Origin: RUG12395 sp034178705
Lineage (GTDB): Bacteria > Bacillota > Clostridia > Oscillospirales > CAG-272
Direction of reading: 5' to 3'
Assembly (NCBI GenBank): GCA_034178705.1
Contig: JAXFQY010000102.1
Location: 1-26,352, forward strand
DNA: 26,352 bases
The translations under genes and the position numbers were made by a program. The notes below the pieces were generated by a model that was given only the letters and a program-made list of their open reading frames with translations, made no database searches and had not been told where the DNA came from. Below are positions 6,219 through 13,978 of the stretch, piece after piece (position 1 is the stretch's first letter; the number at the start of each line of letters is the position of its first letter).

Positions 6219-8936
6219 TTACGCTTTTTTCATGCCGTTTTTGGCTCGGCGATATGCCTGTTTGAAGTTGTGCTCAGTATCGACGGGAACGATATCCGCT
6301 TCGGTCGGCATCGCCGGCTCAGTGAAATGCGCCTTCCCGTAGTATGCATTCAGATACATCTGCTTGATCTCGCTCATCAGCGGATATCTCGGGTTTGCAC
6401 CGGTGCACTGATCATCGAACGCCTGCTCGGTCATATCGTCAAGACGGGCAAGGAAGTCGTCTTCGTCGATATTGTAATCCTTGATGGTAGGCTTGATACC
6501 AACCCGCGCCTTCAGCGTGTTCAGGGCAGTGATCAAGTTCTCGAGCTTCTCGGTGTCGCTCTTTCCTCCGAGTCCGAGAGCGTCTGCAACCTCGGCATAA
6601 CGGTGGAGCGTGTGCGGGTGATCATACTGGGAGAAGGTTCCCATCTTGACAGGCGCTTCCGCCGCATTGAAGCGGAGAACCTCCTCAAGCATCAAGGCGT
6701 TTGCAACACCGTGAGGCAGATGATGGAAAGCGCCGAGCTTATGCGCCATTGAGTGACATACTCCGAGAAAAGCGTTCGCAAATGCCATGCCTGCCATTGT
6801 AGCAGCGTTTGCCATCTTCTCTCTTGCCTCAACATCGGTCTGCCCGTTATCATATACACGGGGCAGATATTCAAAGATCACTTTAAGTGCGCGAAGAGCA
6901 AGTCCGTCGGTATAATCGGTTGCCATAACCGATGCATAGGCTTCCAGACAATGGGAAACCGCGTCAATACCGGAAGCAGCAGTCAGTCCGCGCGGAGCAC
7001 TCATATGAAAATCCGTATCGATGATCGCCATGTTCGGAAGCAGTTCATAGTCAGCGAGAGGATACTTGATTCCGCTCTGCTCATCGGTAATCACGGCAAA
7101 CGGCGTTACCTCGGAGCCTGTGCCGGCAGATGTCGGAATCGCAATGAAATATGCTTTTTCACCCATTTTGGGGAAGGTGTAAACACGCTTGCGGATATCA
7201 ATAAAGCGCATCGCCATATCCATAAAATCGGCCTCCGGATGCTCATAAAGTACCCACATGATCTTTCCGGCGTCCATGGCAGATCCGCCGCCGAGGGCAA
7301 TAATGCAGTCCGGAGCAAATGCACGCATCTGCTCGGCACCCGCTTTTGCACAGGCAAGGGTAGGATCCGGTGCCACATCGAAGAAGGTTGCGTGCTGAAT
7401 TCCCAGTTCGTCCAGCTTGTCGGTAATCGGCTTTGTATACCCGTTGTGATAAAGGAAACTGTCGGTAACGATAAAGGCCTTTTTCTTGCCCATGACAGAT
7501 TTCAGCTCGTTCAAGGCAACAGGCAGACAGCCTTTCTTGATATATACCTTCTGCGGGGTCCGGAACCAGAGCATATTTTCTCTCCTCTCTGCAACGGTTT
7601 TGATATTGATAAGGTGCTTGACACCGACATTCTCGGAAACACTGTTGCCGCCCCAGGAGCCGCAGCCAAGCGTCAGGGAGGGCGGAAGCTTGAAGTTATA
7701 GAGATCGCCGATGCCGCCCTGAGAGGAAGGAGTATTGACCAGAATACGGCAGGTCTTCATACGGTCGGCAAACTCAGCAAGCTTCTCTTTTTCCGTCTCT
7801 GCATTGAGATAAATCGAAGAGGTATGACCGTAGCCGCCGTCCGCAATCAGATGCTCTGCCTTTGAGAAAGCATCCTCAATGTTCTTTGCCCGATACATGG
7901 CAAGCACCGGAGAAAGCTTTTCATGGGCGAACTCCTCAGAAAGATCAACGCTCTCCACCTCACCGATAAGAATCTTCGTTCCTTCGGGAACCTTGACGTC
8001 AGCGAGTTCCGCAATCCGCGCAGCAGTCTGCCCGACAATTTTGGCGTTCAAAGCACCGTTGATCAGAATGGTTTTGCGCACCTTCTCTGTCTCTTCGGGG
8101 TTAAGGAAATAGCACCCGCGTCTCGCAAATTCGGTTTTTACCGCATCATACACGGTATCCAGTACGATAACGGACTGCTCGGACGCACAGATCATACCGT
8201 TGTCAAAGGTTTTCGAATGGATAATGGAGTTCACCGCAAGTACGAGGTCAGCCGTATCATCGATAATTGCCGGTGTGTTTCCGGCTCCCACTCCGAGCGC
8301 AGGCTTACCGGAGGAATAGGCCGCCTTGACCATTCCGGGACCGCCGGTAGCCAGAATAATGTCCGCCTCTTTCATCAGAAGGTTAGTCATGTCCAGGCTC
8401 GGAACATCTATCCAGTCAATAATCCCCTCCGGAGCGCCGGCCTTTACCGCCGCCTCAAGAATCAGCTTTGCTGCCGCAATTGTGGAATTCTTTGCGCGCG
8501 GATGTGGGCTGATAACGATTGCATTACGGGTCTTCAAAGCAATGAGACATTTGAAGATCGCGGTCGAGGTGGGATTTGTCGTCGGAATAACGGCAGCAAT
8601 AACGCCGATCGGCTCAGCAAGCTTTTTCACGCCGTATGCCGAATCCTCCTCGATCACACCGCAGGTTTTCGTATCCTTATAAGCGTTGTAAATATATTCG
8701 GCAGCATAGTTGTTCTTGATCACTTTGTCTTCAACAACGCCCATTCCGGTCTCTTCAACTGCAAGCTTGGCAAGCGGAATGCGAGCCCGGTTTGCAGCAA
8801 TTGCTGCCGCCTTGAAAATTACATCCACCTGCTCCTGTGAGTAACCGGCAAACTGTTTTTCTGCCGTCCGGACACGTTCGAGTGCTGCCTCCAGCGCTTC
8901 AACGCTGTCCACAATGGGTCTTTCCCTGTTTTTCAT
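6219..8936 (-). CDS. adhE: Bifunctional acetaldehyde/alcohol dehydrogenase AdhE
   Basis: AdhE converts acetyl-CoA to acetaldehyde and then ethanol, oxidising two NADH, and typically assembles into long spirosomes. The N-terminal half (to about residue 440) is a CoA-acylating aldehyde dehydrogenase with GVGAGNTP and the catalytic cysteine in NGMICASEQ (about residue 250). The C-terminal half is an iron-dependent alcohol dehydrogenase with GGGSAMDAGK (nucleotide binding) and the metal-binding histidines in HSMAHKLGAFHHLPHG. Length is about 905 residues, normal for the family. I chose ATG 8936 because GGAGG lies 5 nt upstream; another in-frame ATG at 8954 would add six residues and has a weaker site. 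The start overlaps the end of rex by 38 nt, consistent with translational coupling. Rex is the expected repressor. Confidence 0.96.
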   Translation of the reverse strand: MKNRERPIVDSVEALEAALERVRTAEKQFAGYSQEQVDVIFKAAAIAANRARIPLAKLAVEETGMGVVEDKVIKNNYAAEYIYNAYKDTKTCGVIEEDSAYGVKKLAEPIGVIAAVIPTTNPTSTAIFKCLIALKTRNAIVISPHPRAKNSTIAAAKLILEAAVKAGAPEGIIDWIDVPSLDMTNLLMKEADIILATGGPGMVKAAYSSGKPALGVGAGNTPAIIDDTADLVLAVNSIIHSKTFDNGMICASEQSVIVLDTVYDAVKTEFARRGCYFLNPEETEKVRKTILINGALNAKIVGQTAARIAELADVKVPEGTKILIGEVESVDLSEEFAHEKLSPVLAMYRAKNIEDAFSKAEHLIADGGYGHTSSIYLNAETEKEKLAEFADRMKTCRILVNTPSSQGGIGDLYNFKLPPSLTLGCGSWGGNSVSENVGVKHLINIKTVAERRENMLWFRTPQKVYIKKGCLPVALNELKSVMGKKKAFIVTDSFLYHNGYTKPITDKLDELGIQHATFFDVAPDPTLACAKAGAEQMRAFAPDCIIALGGGSAMDAGKIMWVLYEHPEADFMDMAMRFIDIRKRVYTFPKMGEKAYFIAIPTSAGTGSEVTPFAVITDEQSGIKYPLADYELLPNMAIIDTDFHMSAPRGLTAASGIDAVSHCLEAYASVMATDYTDGLALRALKVIFEYLPRVYDNGQTDVEAREKMANAATMAGMAFANAFLGVCHSMAHKLGAFHHLPHGVANALMLEEVLRFNAAEAPVKMGTFSQYDHPHTLHRYAEVADALGLGGKSDTEKLENLITALNTLKARVGIKPTIKDYNIDEDDFLARLDDMTEQAFDDQCTGANPRYPLMSEIKQMYLNAYYGKAHFTEPAMPTEADIVPVDTEHNFKQAYRRAKNGMKKA

Positions 8937-9564
8937 AGGATCCTCCAGTTTCATTATTATCTCTTTTTAATTTCTGATGAAGATGTGCAAGGGAGAGTGC
9001 CATATTCTCATATTGCACCGACACCCCCTCGGGAAGCGAAAGGCGGACCGGAGCAAAGCACCAGATCGCCCGTATTCCGCTTTTTACCATAATATCCGCA
9101 ACCGTTTGCGCAGCCTCCGGCGGAACGGTAATAATCCCGATTTCCACCTGATGAAGCGAACAGTAGGACGGAAGAGCGGAAATCGGAAGTACGGCGCCGG
9201 AATCGTCATCGGCTTTGATATCAAACGCATGATGAATGCGGATCCCATATTCCGAGAAACCGCCGAATCCGAGCAATGCCGTCCCGAGGCGTCCTGCACC
9301 AACGATAACGGCCTCACACTCAGCTTTTGTCCCAAGAGCCTCTTCAATGCATTCAGACAGTTCCATGGTGTCATAGCCAATTTTCGGCTTTCCCGTATTG
9401 CAAACGGAGGAAAGATCCTTGCGTACCTGAACCTCTCCGAGATCCAGCCCCCGTGCAATGGAGGTCGCCGAAATCGTGCGTGTTTCCTTTGGTAAGCTCC
9501 GAAGCAAAGAAAGATACGCCGGCAGTCTTCCCATCGTTGCCCGCGGTATACCGTTGTTTCGCAT
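8899..9564 (-). CDS. rex: Redox-sensing transcriptional repressor Rex
   Basis: A 221-residue Rex-family repressor. Residues 1-65 form the winged helix, with the QVRKDLS recognition region (46-52). A Rossmann fold follows with the dinucleotide loop GAGRLG (89-94) and a helical tail ending in LAHLHQKL. Rex binds DNA when NAD+ is high and lets go when NADH rises, de-repressing fermentation genes such as adhE and hydrogenases. GGAGG is placed well before ATG 9564. It is the first gene of the operon and its 3' end overlaps adhE, so it probably controls its own operon. About 14 residues at the C-terminus (after HQKLKRDNN) lie in the overlap region and look unconstrained. Confidence 0.95.
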   Translation of the reverse strand: MRNNGIPRATMGRLPAYLSLLRSLPKETRTISATSIARGLDLGEVQVRKDLSSVCNTGKPKIGYDTMELSECIEEALGTKAECEAVIVGAGRLGTALLGFGGFSEYGIRIHHAFDIKADDDSGAVLPISALPSYCSLHQVEIGIITVPPEAAQTVADIMVKSGIRAIWCFAPVRLSLPEGVSVQYENMALSLAHLHQKLKRDNNETGGSYEKQGKTHCGQR

Positions 9565-9607
9565 GATTACCTCCGTATGGATTTCGGTCCCGACTTCGAC
9601 CGTAATC

Positions 9608-9636
9608 AGTATAGCACCGAGCCCTGTCTTTGTAAA
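9608..9636 (-). promoter_or_regulatory. Sigma-A-type promoter of the rex operon
   Basis: On the minus strand TTTACA (9636-9631) is followed by a 17-nt spacer and TATACT (9613-9608), a near-consensus housekeeping promoter. The start would fall at about 9601, leaving a short leader before the rex ATG at 9564. It is the only strong promoter I see for the eight-gene unit that follows. Confidence 0.75.
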
Positions 9637-9650
9637 TTGCGTATTTTACA
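9631..9650. promoter_or_regulatory. Palindrome overlapping the rex -35 box, candidate operator
   Basis: TGTAAA (9650-9645 on the minus strand) and TTTACA (9636-9631) form an inverted repeat with an 8-nt centre. The second arm is itself the -35 box, so a bound protein would block RNA polymerase. The TGT...ACA ends recall Rex sites, but the clostridial Rex consensus (TTGTTAA-N4-TTAACAA) has a narrower centre, so binding by Rex is only a possibility. Confidence 0.45.
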
Positions 9651-9666
9651 TATCGGTATTGCATAT

Positions 9667-9687
9667 ATCGATATAGCGATTATCGAT
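9667..9687. repeat. Inverted repeat ATCGATA-N7-TATCGAT
   Basis: Two perfect 7-bp arms (9667-9673 and 9681-9687) lie upstream of the rex promoter -35 in an AT-rich stretch with further TATCG-like words. The layout suits a second regulator site, but no protein can be assigned. The LysR-type gene next door is a candidate. Confidence 0.35.
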
Positions 9688-9700
9688 TAGATATATATAG

Positions 9701-9727
9701 AAAAAGCGCCTGAAACAGGCGCTTTTT
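9701..9727 (-). terminator. Bidirectional-type terminator after the LysR gene
   Basis: AAAAAGCGCCTG (9701-9712) and CAGGCGCTTTTT (9716-9727) form a perfect 12-bp stem with a 3-nt loop and T-runs in both directions. It lies 9 nt past the LysR-type gene stop and upstream of the rex promoter, isolating the rex operon. Confidence 0.9.
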
Positions 9728-9735
9728 ATAATCAT

Positions 9736-10668
9736 TTACAGTTTGTCCCGGAATATCTCTCTTTTCACTCTGCACAGCTCGGCAATAAAAGCATCGTCAA
9801 GCTCCGTAAGGCGATAATCCTTGCGATGGATCATAACATCTTTATAGTGCTTTTTATTTTCGGGACAAATGCGCTCAACAAGGCCGTAACGAGACAGAAG
9901 CTCCGTCGGAATCGGAGAAACCCACATGAAGGTTTGCGGATTTCCGGAAAGAAGTTCGAACTGGCTTGCGCGCTCAAAAACAAAAATTCTGCGCGGAACG
10001 TCCGGCAGCTCCTCCTTTTTCACCGTCATGAACGGAATTGAGGGGACATACGGATCTCCGTGGGCAATTTCTATCGAACCTGCAAGATCTTCAAAACCGA
10101 TTTCTTCTTTTCTTGCAAGAGGAGAGGAGGCACTCATAACCAAACGGTAGTGAAATTCAGCGACAAGCTCATAGGAGAGTCCCTTTTCTTCAAGAAGTTC
10201 TTTATAATAACGATCAAATCCGGCAGCATATCGAAGAATCCCAAGCTTATAGTCGTCCTCGAGAATATTCTTTATAACACGCATCGCATTGGTCTCGCGA
10301 TACAGAATCTCAACCTCTTTCTCATCGGTCAAACGGGAAGAAAAAGCGGAAAAAGCAGATGAAATGTAACTGGCCCGAGGACCGGAGAAGGAAAAATGCT
10401 TTTTCCCCGATTTACCGGAGCGGAACATTTGCTCAACCGCATCAACCTGTGCGAGAATCGTTTTTGCATACTTGAGAAAAATTTCCCCATCCTGCGTTAA
10501 TTTCATTCCCCGTGTGGAACGCTCAAAAAGCGCTACTCCGAGCGAGGATTCCAGATCCTTGATCGCACGGCTCAGATTCGGCTGATCGAGATAGAGTTTC
10601 TCCGCAGCCTTATTCACCGATCCGCACGCCGCAACCTCTATCGCATACTTCATATACAGCAGATTCAT
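9736..10668 (-). CDS. LysR-type transcriptional regulator
   Basis: 310 residues from ATG 10668, which has GGAG upstream. A longer open frame continues upstream across the promoter region and antisense to the yitT-like gene, so I rejected it. Residues 1-60 are a LysR winged helix (GSVNKAAEKLYLDQPNLSRAIKDLE, split here as GSVNKAAEKLYLDQP and NLSRAIKDLE), followed by a linker helix and an effector-binding region of about 90-300 that is less conserved than usual. Its co-inducer is unknown. It is transcribed away from the yitT-like gene and ends just before the rex operon terminator, so either neighbour could be a target. LysR proteins commonly regulate the divergent gene. Confidence 0.9.
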   Translation of the reverse strand: MNLLYMKYAIEVAACGSVNKAAEKLYLDQPNLSRAIKDLESSLGVALFERSTRGMKLTQDGEIFLKYAKTILAQVDAVEQMFRSGKSGKKHFSFSGPRASYISSAFSAFSSRLTDEKEVEILYRETNAMRVIKNILEDDYKLGILRYAAGFDRYYKELLEEKGLSYELVAEFHYRLVMSASSPLARKEEIGFEDLAGSIEIAHGDPYVPSIPFMTVKKEELPDVPRRIFVFERASQFELLSGNPQTFMWVSPIPTELLSRYGLVERICPENKKHYKDVMIHRKDYRLTELDDAFIAELCRVKREIFRDKL

Positions 10669-10716
10669 ATTCAGTCTCCGAAAGGATTTTCTTTGCTTAT
10701 TTATTTTTGCTTTTTT

Positions 10717-10725
10717 ATTATAGCA
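10717..10725 (-). promoter_or_regulatory. Extended -10 promoter of the LysR-type gene
   Basis: TATAAT (10722-10717 on the minus strand) is preceded by TGC, an extended -10. No good -35 box is seen 17-18 nt upstream. It lies about 50 nt before the LysR-type ATG. Confidence 0.5.
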
Positions 10726-10837
10726 CAGATTCCGCAAAAAATCTACTGCAATATACGATAAAGAATACATCCTCCTGTTCGGGTCGGAAATGCAGAAACG
10801 GTCTTTTTCACAGCCTGTCTCAAATCCGGGAGGTCCC

Positions 10838-10866
10838 TTGACAGATATGAATGTTGAGAATATAAT
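10838..10866 (+). promoter_or_regulatory. Consensus sigma-A promoter of the yitT-like gene
   Basis: TTGACA (10838-10843), a 17-nt spacer and TATAAT (10861-10866) match the housekeeping consensus exactly. The ATG of the yitT-like gene is about 50 nt downstream. The promoter faces away from the LysR-type gene. Confidence 0.85.
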
Positions 10867-10918
10867 GGAAAAGACGGCGGAATGATATTCTGTACAGAGA
10901 GCTGGAGGAATCGCTTGA

Positions 10919-11803
10919 ATGAAAACAGAGAAAAAGTCCCCTTCCCTGAAATGCAAGGGAAAGCATCTTTTGGAGGAATCGATCGTACTGATTGCCGGAT
11001 CCGTTCTGTTTGCAGTTTCCATGAAAATGTTTTTGCTCCCCTCACAGACGGTCATCGGGGGAGTTACCGGTATTGCAACCATTCTCAATATTCTTTTCGG
11101 AACCCCGGTCGGCGTTATGATCGTTCTTATCAACGTTCCTCTCGTTCTGATTAACGCACTGAAATTCGGTTTTCGGTTCATGCTCAAAACCATTATCGGG
11201 ATAGCCATTACCTCTGTTGCAACAGACGCTCTGTTTTTCCTCGGTCCGGTAACAGAGGACCGTCTCCTGTGTGCTCTCTTCGGCGGTATTGCAATGGGAG
11301 CCTCGCTCGGCATTCTTTTTTCCCGCGGATATACCTCCGGCGGAACCGATCTGATTGCCTGCCTTGTCAGACTGAAGGCAAAAAAGCTTTCCGCAGCGCA
11401 GATTATCTTTGTTGCGGATGCATTCATCGTTATTTGTTCCTGCATCATACTGAAAGATTTCAGCAACATTTTTTATTCACTCATAGCAATCGGCGCCTCA
11501 ACTCTTACCATTGACTATGTCAGTGCCGGTATCAACCGGGCAAAACTCGCTTTGATCATCTGCGACAAAACAGAGGAGGTATCCGAGGCGATTCTGAAGG
11601 ATTTGCACCGTGGCACAACACTTCTGACTGCTAAGGGCGGCTTTACCCTGAAGGATAGGCAGGTTATTCTCTGTGTCGTCAAGAAATCAGAGATTTATGA
11701 GCTCAAACAAGTTGTCAACCGGGCCTGCCCGAATGCTTTTCTGATCTTCAGCGATGCAGCGGAAGTGAAGGGGGAAGGATTTGAATCCGAATCCCTGTCA
11801 TAA
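10919..11803 (+). CDS. YitT-family membrane protein (DUF161 plus DUF2179)
   Basis: 294 residues. The N-terminal two thirds are hydrophobic, with about five or six predicted membrane segments (for example near 20-40, 55-80, 85-105, 118-135, 160-180 and 182-200) and the family motif GGVTGIA (47-53). SRGYTSGGTDLIA (about 135-147) is also typical. The soluble C-terminal part (about 215-285) is the DUF2179 domain. The family is common in Firmicutes and its transport or sensing role is unproven. GGAGG precedes the ATG with a 10-nt gap. It is the only plus-strand gene in the window, transcribed divergently from a LysR-type regulator. Confidence 0.9.
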   Translation: MKTEKKSPSLKCKGKHLLEESIVLIAGSVLFAVSMKMFLLPSQTVIGGVTGIATILNILFGTPVGVMIVLINVPLVLINALKFGFRFMLKTIIGIAITSVATDALFFLGPVTEDRLLCALFGGIAMGASLGILFSRGYTSGGTDLIACLVRLKAKKLSAAQIIFVADAFIVICSCIILKDFSNIFYSLIAIGASTLTIDYVSAGINRAKLALIICDKTEEVSEAILKDLHRGTTLLTAKGGFTLKDRQVILCVVKKSEIYELKQVVNRACPNAFLIFSDAAEVKGEGFESESLS

Positions 11804-11823
11804 ACGAAATACCTTAACAAATC

Positions 11824-11854
11824 AAACAGCCTCCCGCATTCGGGGAGGCTGTTT
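11824..11854 (+). terminator. Hairpin after the yitT-like gene
   Basis: AAACAGCCTCCC (11824-11835) and GGGAGGCTGTTT (11843-11854) form a 12-bp stem with a 7-nt loop, 20 nt past the yitT-like stop. The T-run is short (TTT within the stem end), so termination is likely but may be incomplete. Confidence 0.7.
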
Positions 11855-11863
11855 CAATATAAA

Positions 11864-11887
11864 GGGAACGCGGAAATCCGCGTTCCC
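11864..11887 (-). terminator. Terminator of ftsZ
   Basis: GGGAACGCGGA (11864-11874) and TCCGCGTTCCC (11877-11887) form a perfect 11-bp stem. On the minus strand it is followed by CTTTATATT, 24 nt past the ftsZ stop. It sits back to back with the yitT hairpin between convergent genes. Confidence 0.75.
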
Positions 11888-11911
11888 GAAAAAGCGAGAA
11901 AATACGGGCGA

Positions 11912-13111
11912 TCAGCTGAAGCGTCTGCCGAATCGGGGATTGACCGGCTGAACCGGCTGCTGCGGCTGCGAAGAAGCACGGCTGCGACTGCGGTCCAATA
12001 TCGACTTGACATCACCGAAATCATCCTCGGAAAGCTTGCTTTCAGCAGGAGCGTCATCCGGTTCCAGCTCTGCTTCACGCGCAGAAAGTGAGCTTGCGGA
12101 GGCAACGGCGGAGACAGCTTTCTTTTCGGTCTTGGAAGTAGACTTCGGTGAAGATTTCCCACCGTCAAAGCCGGTAGCAATAATGGTAATCCGCATTTCA
12201 TCTTCAAGCTCGGGATCAAAGGAAACGCCCCAGATGTTGACCGCATCCGGATGGGCAGCCTCGGTAATCATACGCGCGGCAACATCAATATCCTCGAGTC
12301 CGATATCAGGGGATGCGGTAATACTAAACAGAATTCCGCGTGCACCGTCGATCGTTGTCTCAAGCAGCGGGCTGGAAATTGCGGCCTTTGCGGCGATTTC
12401 GGCTTTATCCTTGCCGGTACCGGTGCCGATGCCCATGTGGGCATTGCCGGCTCCCTTCATAACAGTGGTTACGTCAGCAAAGTCCACATTGATATATGCA
12501 GTCTCATTGACGATCTCAGATACGCTCTGGACGCCGCGGCGCAGAACATCATCGGCAATTTCAAAAGCATTCTGAAGGGTAATACGGGTATCACTTACCT
12601 GCTTCAGGCGTTCATTCGGAATAACGATAAGAGAGTCAACATTTCCACGCATCTCTTCAATTCCCGCCTCTGCCTGAGACATGCGGCGCTGACCTTCAAA
12701 AACAAAGGGCTTGGTCGCAATACCGATCGTCAGGATGTCCAGTTCCTTGGCTACACGCGCGATAATCGGCGCAGCACCGGTTCCGGTTCCGCCGCCCATA
12801 CCGGTTGTCACAAAGACCATATCGGCACCGGTGAGCGCTTTCTTGATTTCCTCAACGCTCTCCTCTGCGGCTCTCTTTCCGTTTTCGGGATTGGAACCGG
12901 CTCCGAAGCCCTTTGTGATTTTTTCGCCGATTGCAATCTTTGTTTCGGCGTTCGACTTGAGCAGTGCCATCTGGTCGGTATTGATCGCAATATATTCGAC
13001 ACCCTTAATATTACTCTCAATCATGCGGTTAACGGCGTTATTACCGCCGCCGCCGACACCGACAACTTTAATACATACGTTACTCATTCTATCGTTAGGA
13101 ACCTGCGGCAT
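11912..13111 (-). CDS. ftsZ: Cell division GTPase FtsZ
   Basis: The tubulin homologue that forms the division ring at mid-cell. 399 residues: the GTP-binding glycine-rich motifs VGVGGGG (17-23) and GGGTGTGAAP (106-115), and the T7 catalytic loop NVDFADV (208-214), are intact. A disordered linker starts near 325. The C-terminal tail is unusual: it lacks a clear DIPxFLR-type peptide, which normally binds FtsA, SepF or ZapA. The nearest match is DDFGDVKSILDR, followed by about 30 more residues ending RFGRRFS. Start ATG 13111 has GGAGG upstream. It is the last gene of the division cluster, 129 nt after ftsQ, with a possible promoter in that gap and a terminator at 11864-11887. Confidence 0.97.
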   Translation of the reverse strand: MPQVPNDRMSNVCIKVVGVGGGGNNAVNRMIESNIKGVEYIAINTDQMALLKSNAETKIAIGEKITKGFGAGSNPENGKRAAEESVEEIKKALTGADMVFVTTGMGGGTGTGAAPIIARVAKELDILTIGIATKPFVFEGQRRMSQAEAGIEEMRGNVDSLIVIPNERLKQVSDTRITLQNAFEIADDVLRRGVQSVSEIVNETAYINVDFADVTTVMKGAGNAHMGIGTGTGKDKAEIAAKAAISSPLLETTIDGARGILFSITASPDIGLEDIDVAARMITEAAHPDAVNIWGVSFDPELEDEMRITIIATGFDGGKSSPKSTSKTEKKAVSAVASASSLSAREAELEPDDAPAESKLSEDDFGDVKSILDRSRSRASSQPQQPVQPVNPRFGRRFS

Positions 13112-13170
13112 TTTCGACCTCCGATTAGTTTATTTTTCCTGCTCTGTGAAGCAATCATATACACAGTATT

Positions 13171-13199
13171 ATGATACTTTGTTTTCGACGATTTTGCAA
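13171..13199 (-). promoter_or_regulatory. Possible promoter for ftsZ
   Basis: On the minus strand TTGCAA (13199-13194), a 17-nt spacer and TATCAT (13176-13171) form a moderate housekeeping promoter in the AT-rich 129-nt gap between ftsQ and ftsZ. It would let ftsZ be expressed apart from the upstream cluster. Confidence 0.5.
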
Positions 13200-13240
13200 G
13201 TGTTTTTTCGAAATTTTAATAATTCTCTTCAAAATTCGCC

Positions 13241-13972
13241 TCAATCCGTTCTTTTTACGACAACCTCCTTCGGATTTGTCAGATCCAGTGTTGCCCCGGA
13301 GGCTGTCTTCAACCTTTCATCGTCCAGCATAGAGGCTGCAACGGTAAACTTCAGCGGTAAATCCTGTGTATCGCCGAGAATCAGAACAAATCTCCCGTCA
13401 ACTGTAACGGAAGCACTCCGAGCAGATGTCAGATCCAAAGCGGTTACTCGACCCCAAAGCGCGCTCTGTGCAACCGCAGAAAGCGTTTCAGAAACATAGC
13501 TTTGTTCCCCCGCGGAAAACTCAATCGTTTTGCCGGCGATTGCACGAAGCACTTCGGGAAGCTGTACCGGAACTGTACCGGAATCGCCTCCAAAACCGAT
13601 CACACGAAGCCCATCGGTGAAGCAAACGGTTCTTCCCTCAATGTTTGCCGAATACAATCCTTCTTCTTCGGTTACGCGAATTACTACGCAATCCAAGGGA
13701 GAAATTCCAACAGCAACCGTGGAAACCCGCGTACATTTTTCGAGAATCCGATTGCGCGCGGCTTCCCTGTCAAGGGTGAAAAGAAAGCTTCCTTCCTTTA
13801 TGCCGGAGGCCTCAATCAGCTCCTGATCCCTGTAGTATTCATTTCCACTGATCTCAAAGCGGGAAACGCGGCAGGACAGGAGAACAGCAAGAATTACGCT
13901 CATCAAGACAATTCCGACGGCAATTCCGATTGCTGCTCTTCCATTCCGCTTTCCGGCACTTCGCAGTTTCAT
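13241..13972 (-). CDS. divIB: Cell division protein FtsQ/DivIB
   Basis: 243 residues: a short basic N-terminus, one membrane segment (about 17-38, AIGIAVGIVLMSVILAVLL), then an external POTRA domain opening with VSRFEISGNEYYRDQELIEA. FtsQ/DivIB scaffolds FtsL and DivIC/FtsB in the divisome outside the membrane. The position between murG and ftsZ is the usual one for divIB in Firmicutes. It starts 6 nt after murG, with AAGGAAG overlapping the murG stop as ribosome binding site. Sequence beyond the POTRA is weakly conserved, as is normal for the family. Confidence 0.85.
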   Translation of the reverse strand: MKLRSAGKRNGRAAIGIAVGIVLMSVILAVLLSCRVSRFEISGNEYYRDQELIEASGIKEGSFLFTLDREAARNRILEKCTRVSTVAVGISPLDCVVIRVTEEEGLYSANIEGRTVCFTDGLRVIGFGGDSGTVPVQLPEVLRAIAGKTIEFSAGEQSYVSETLSAVAQSALWGRVTALDLTSARSASVTVDGRFVLILGDTQDLPLKFTVAASMLDDERLKTASGATLDLTNPKEVVVKRTD

Positions 13973-13978
13973 GAAGTT

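Noticed and set aside
9631..9650. Calling the rex promoter palindrome a canonical Rex box
   Set aside because: The spacing between TGT and ACA is four bases wider than the clostridial consensus, so it is kept only as a candidate operator.
10669..11469. N-terminal extension of the LysR-type frame to 577 codons
   Set aside because: It runs antisense through the yitT-like gene and across two promoters; the ATG at 10668 has a ribosome binding site and gives a normal LysR length.
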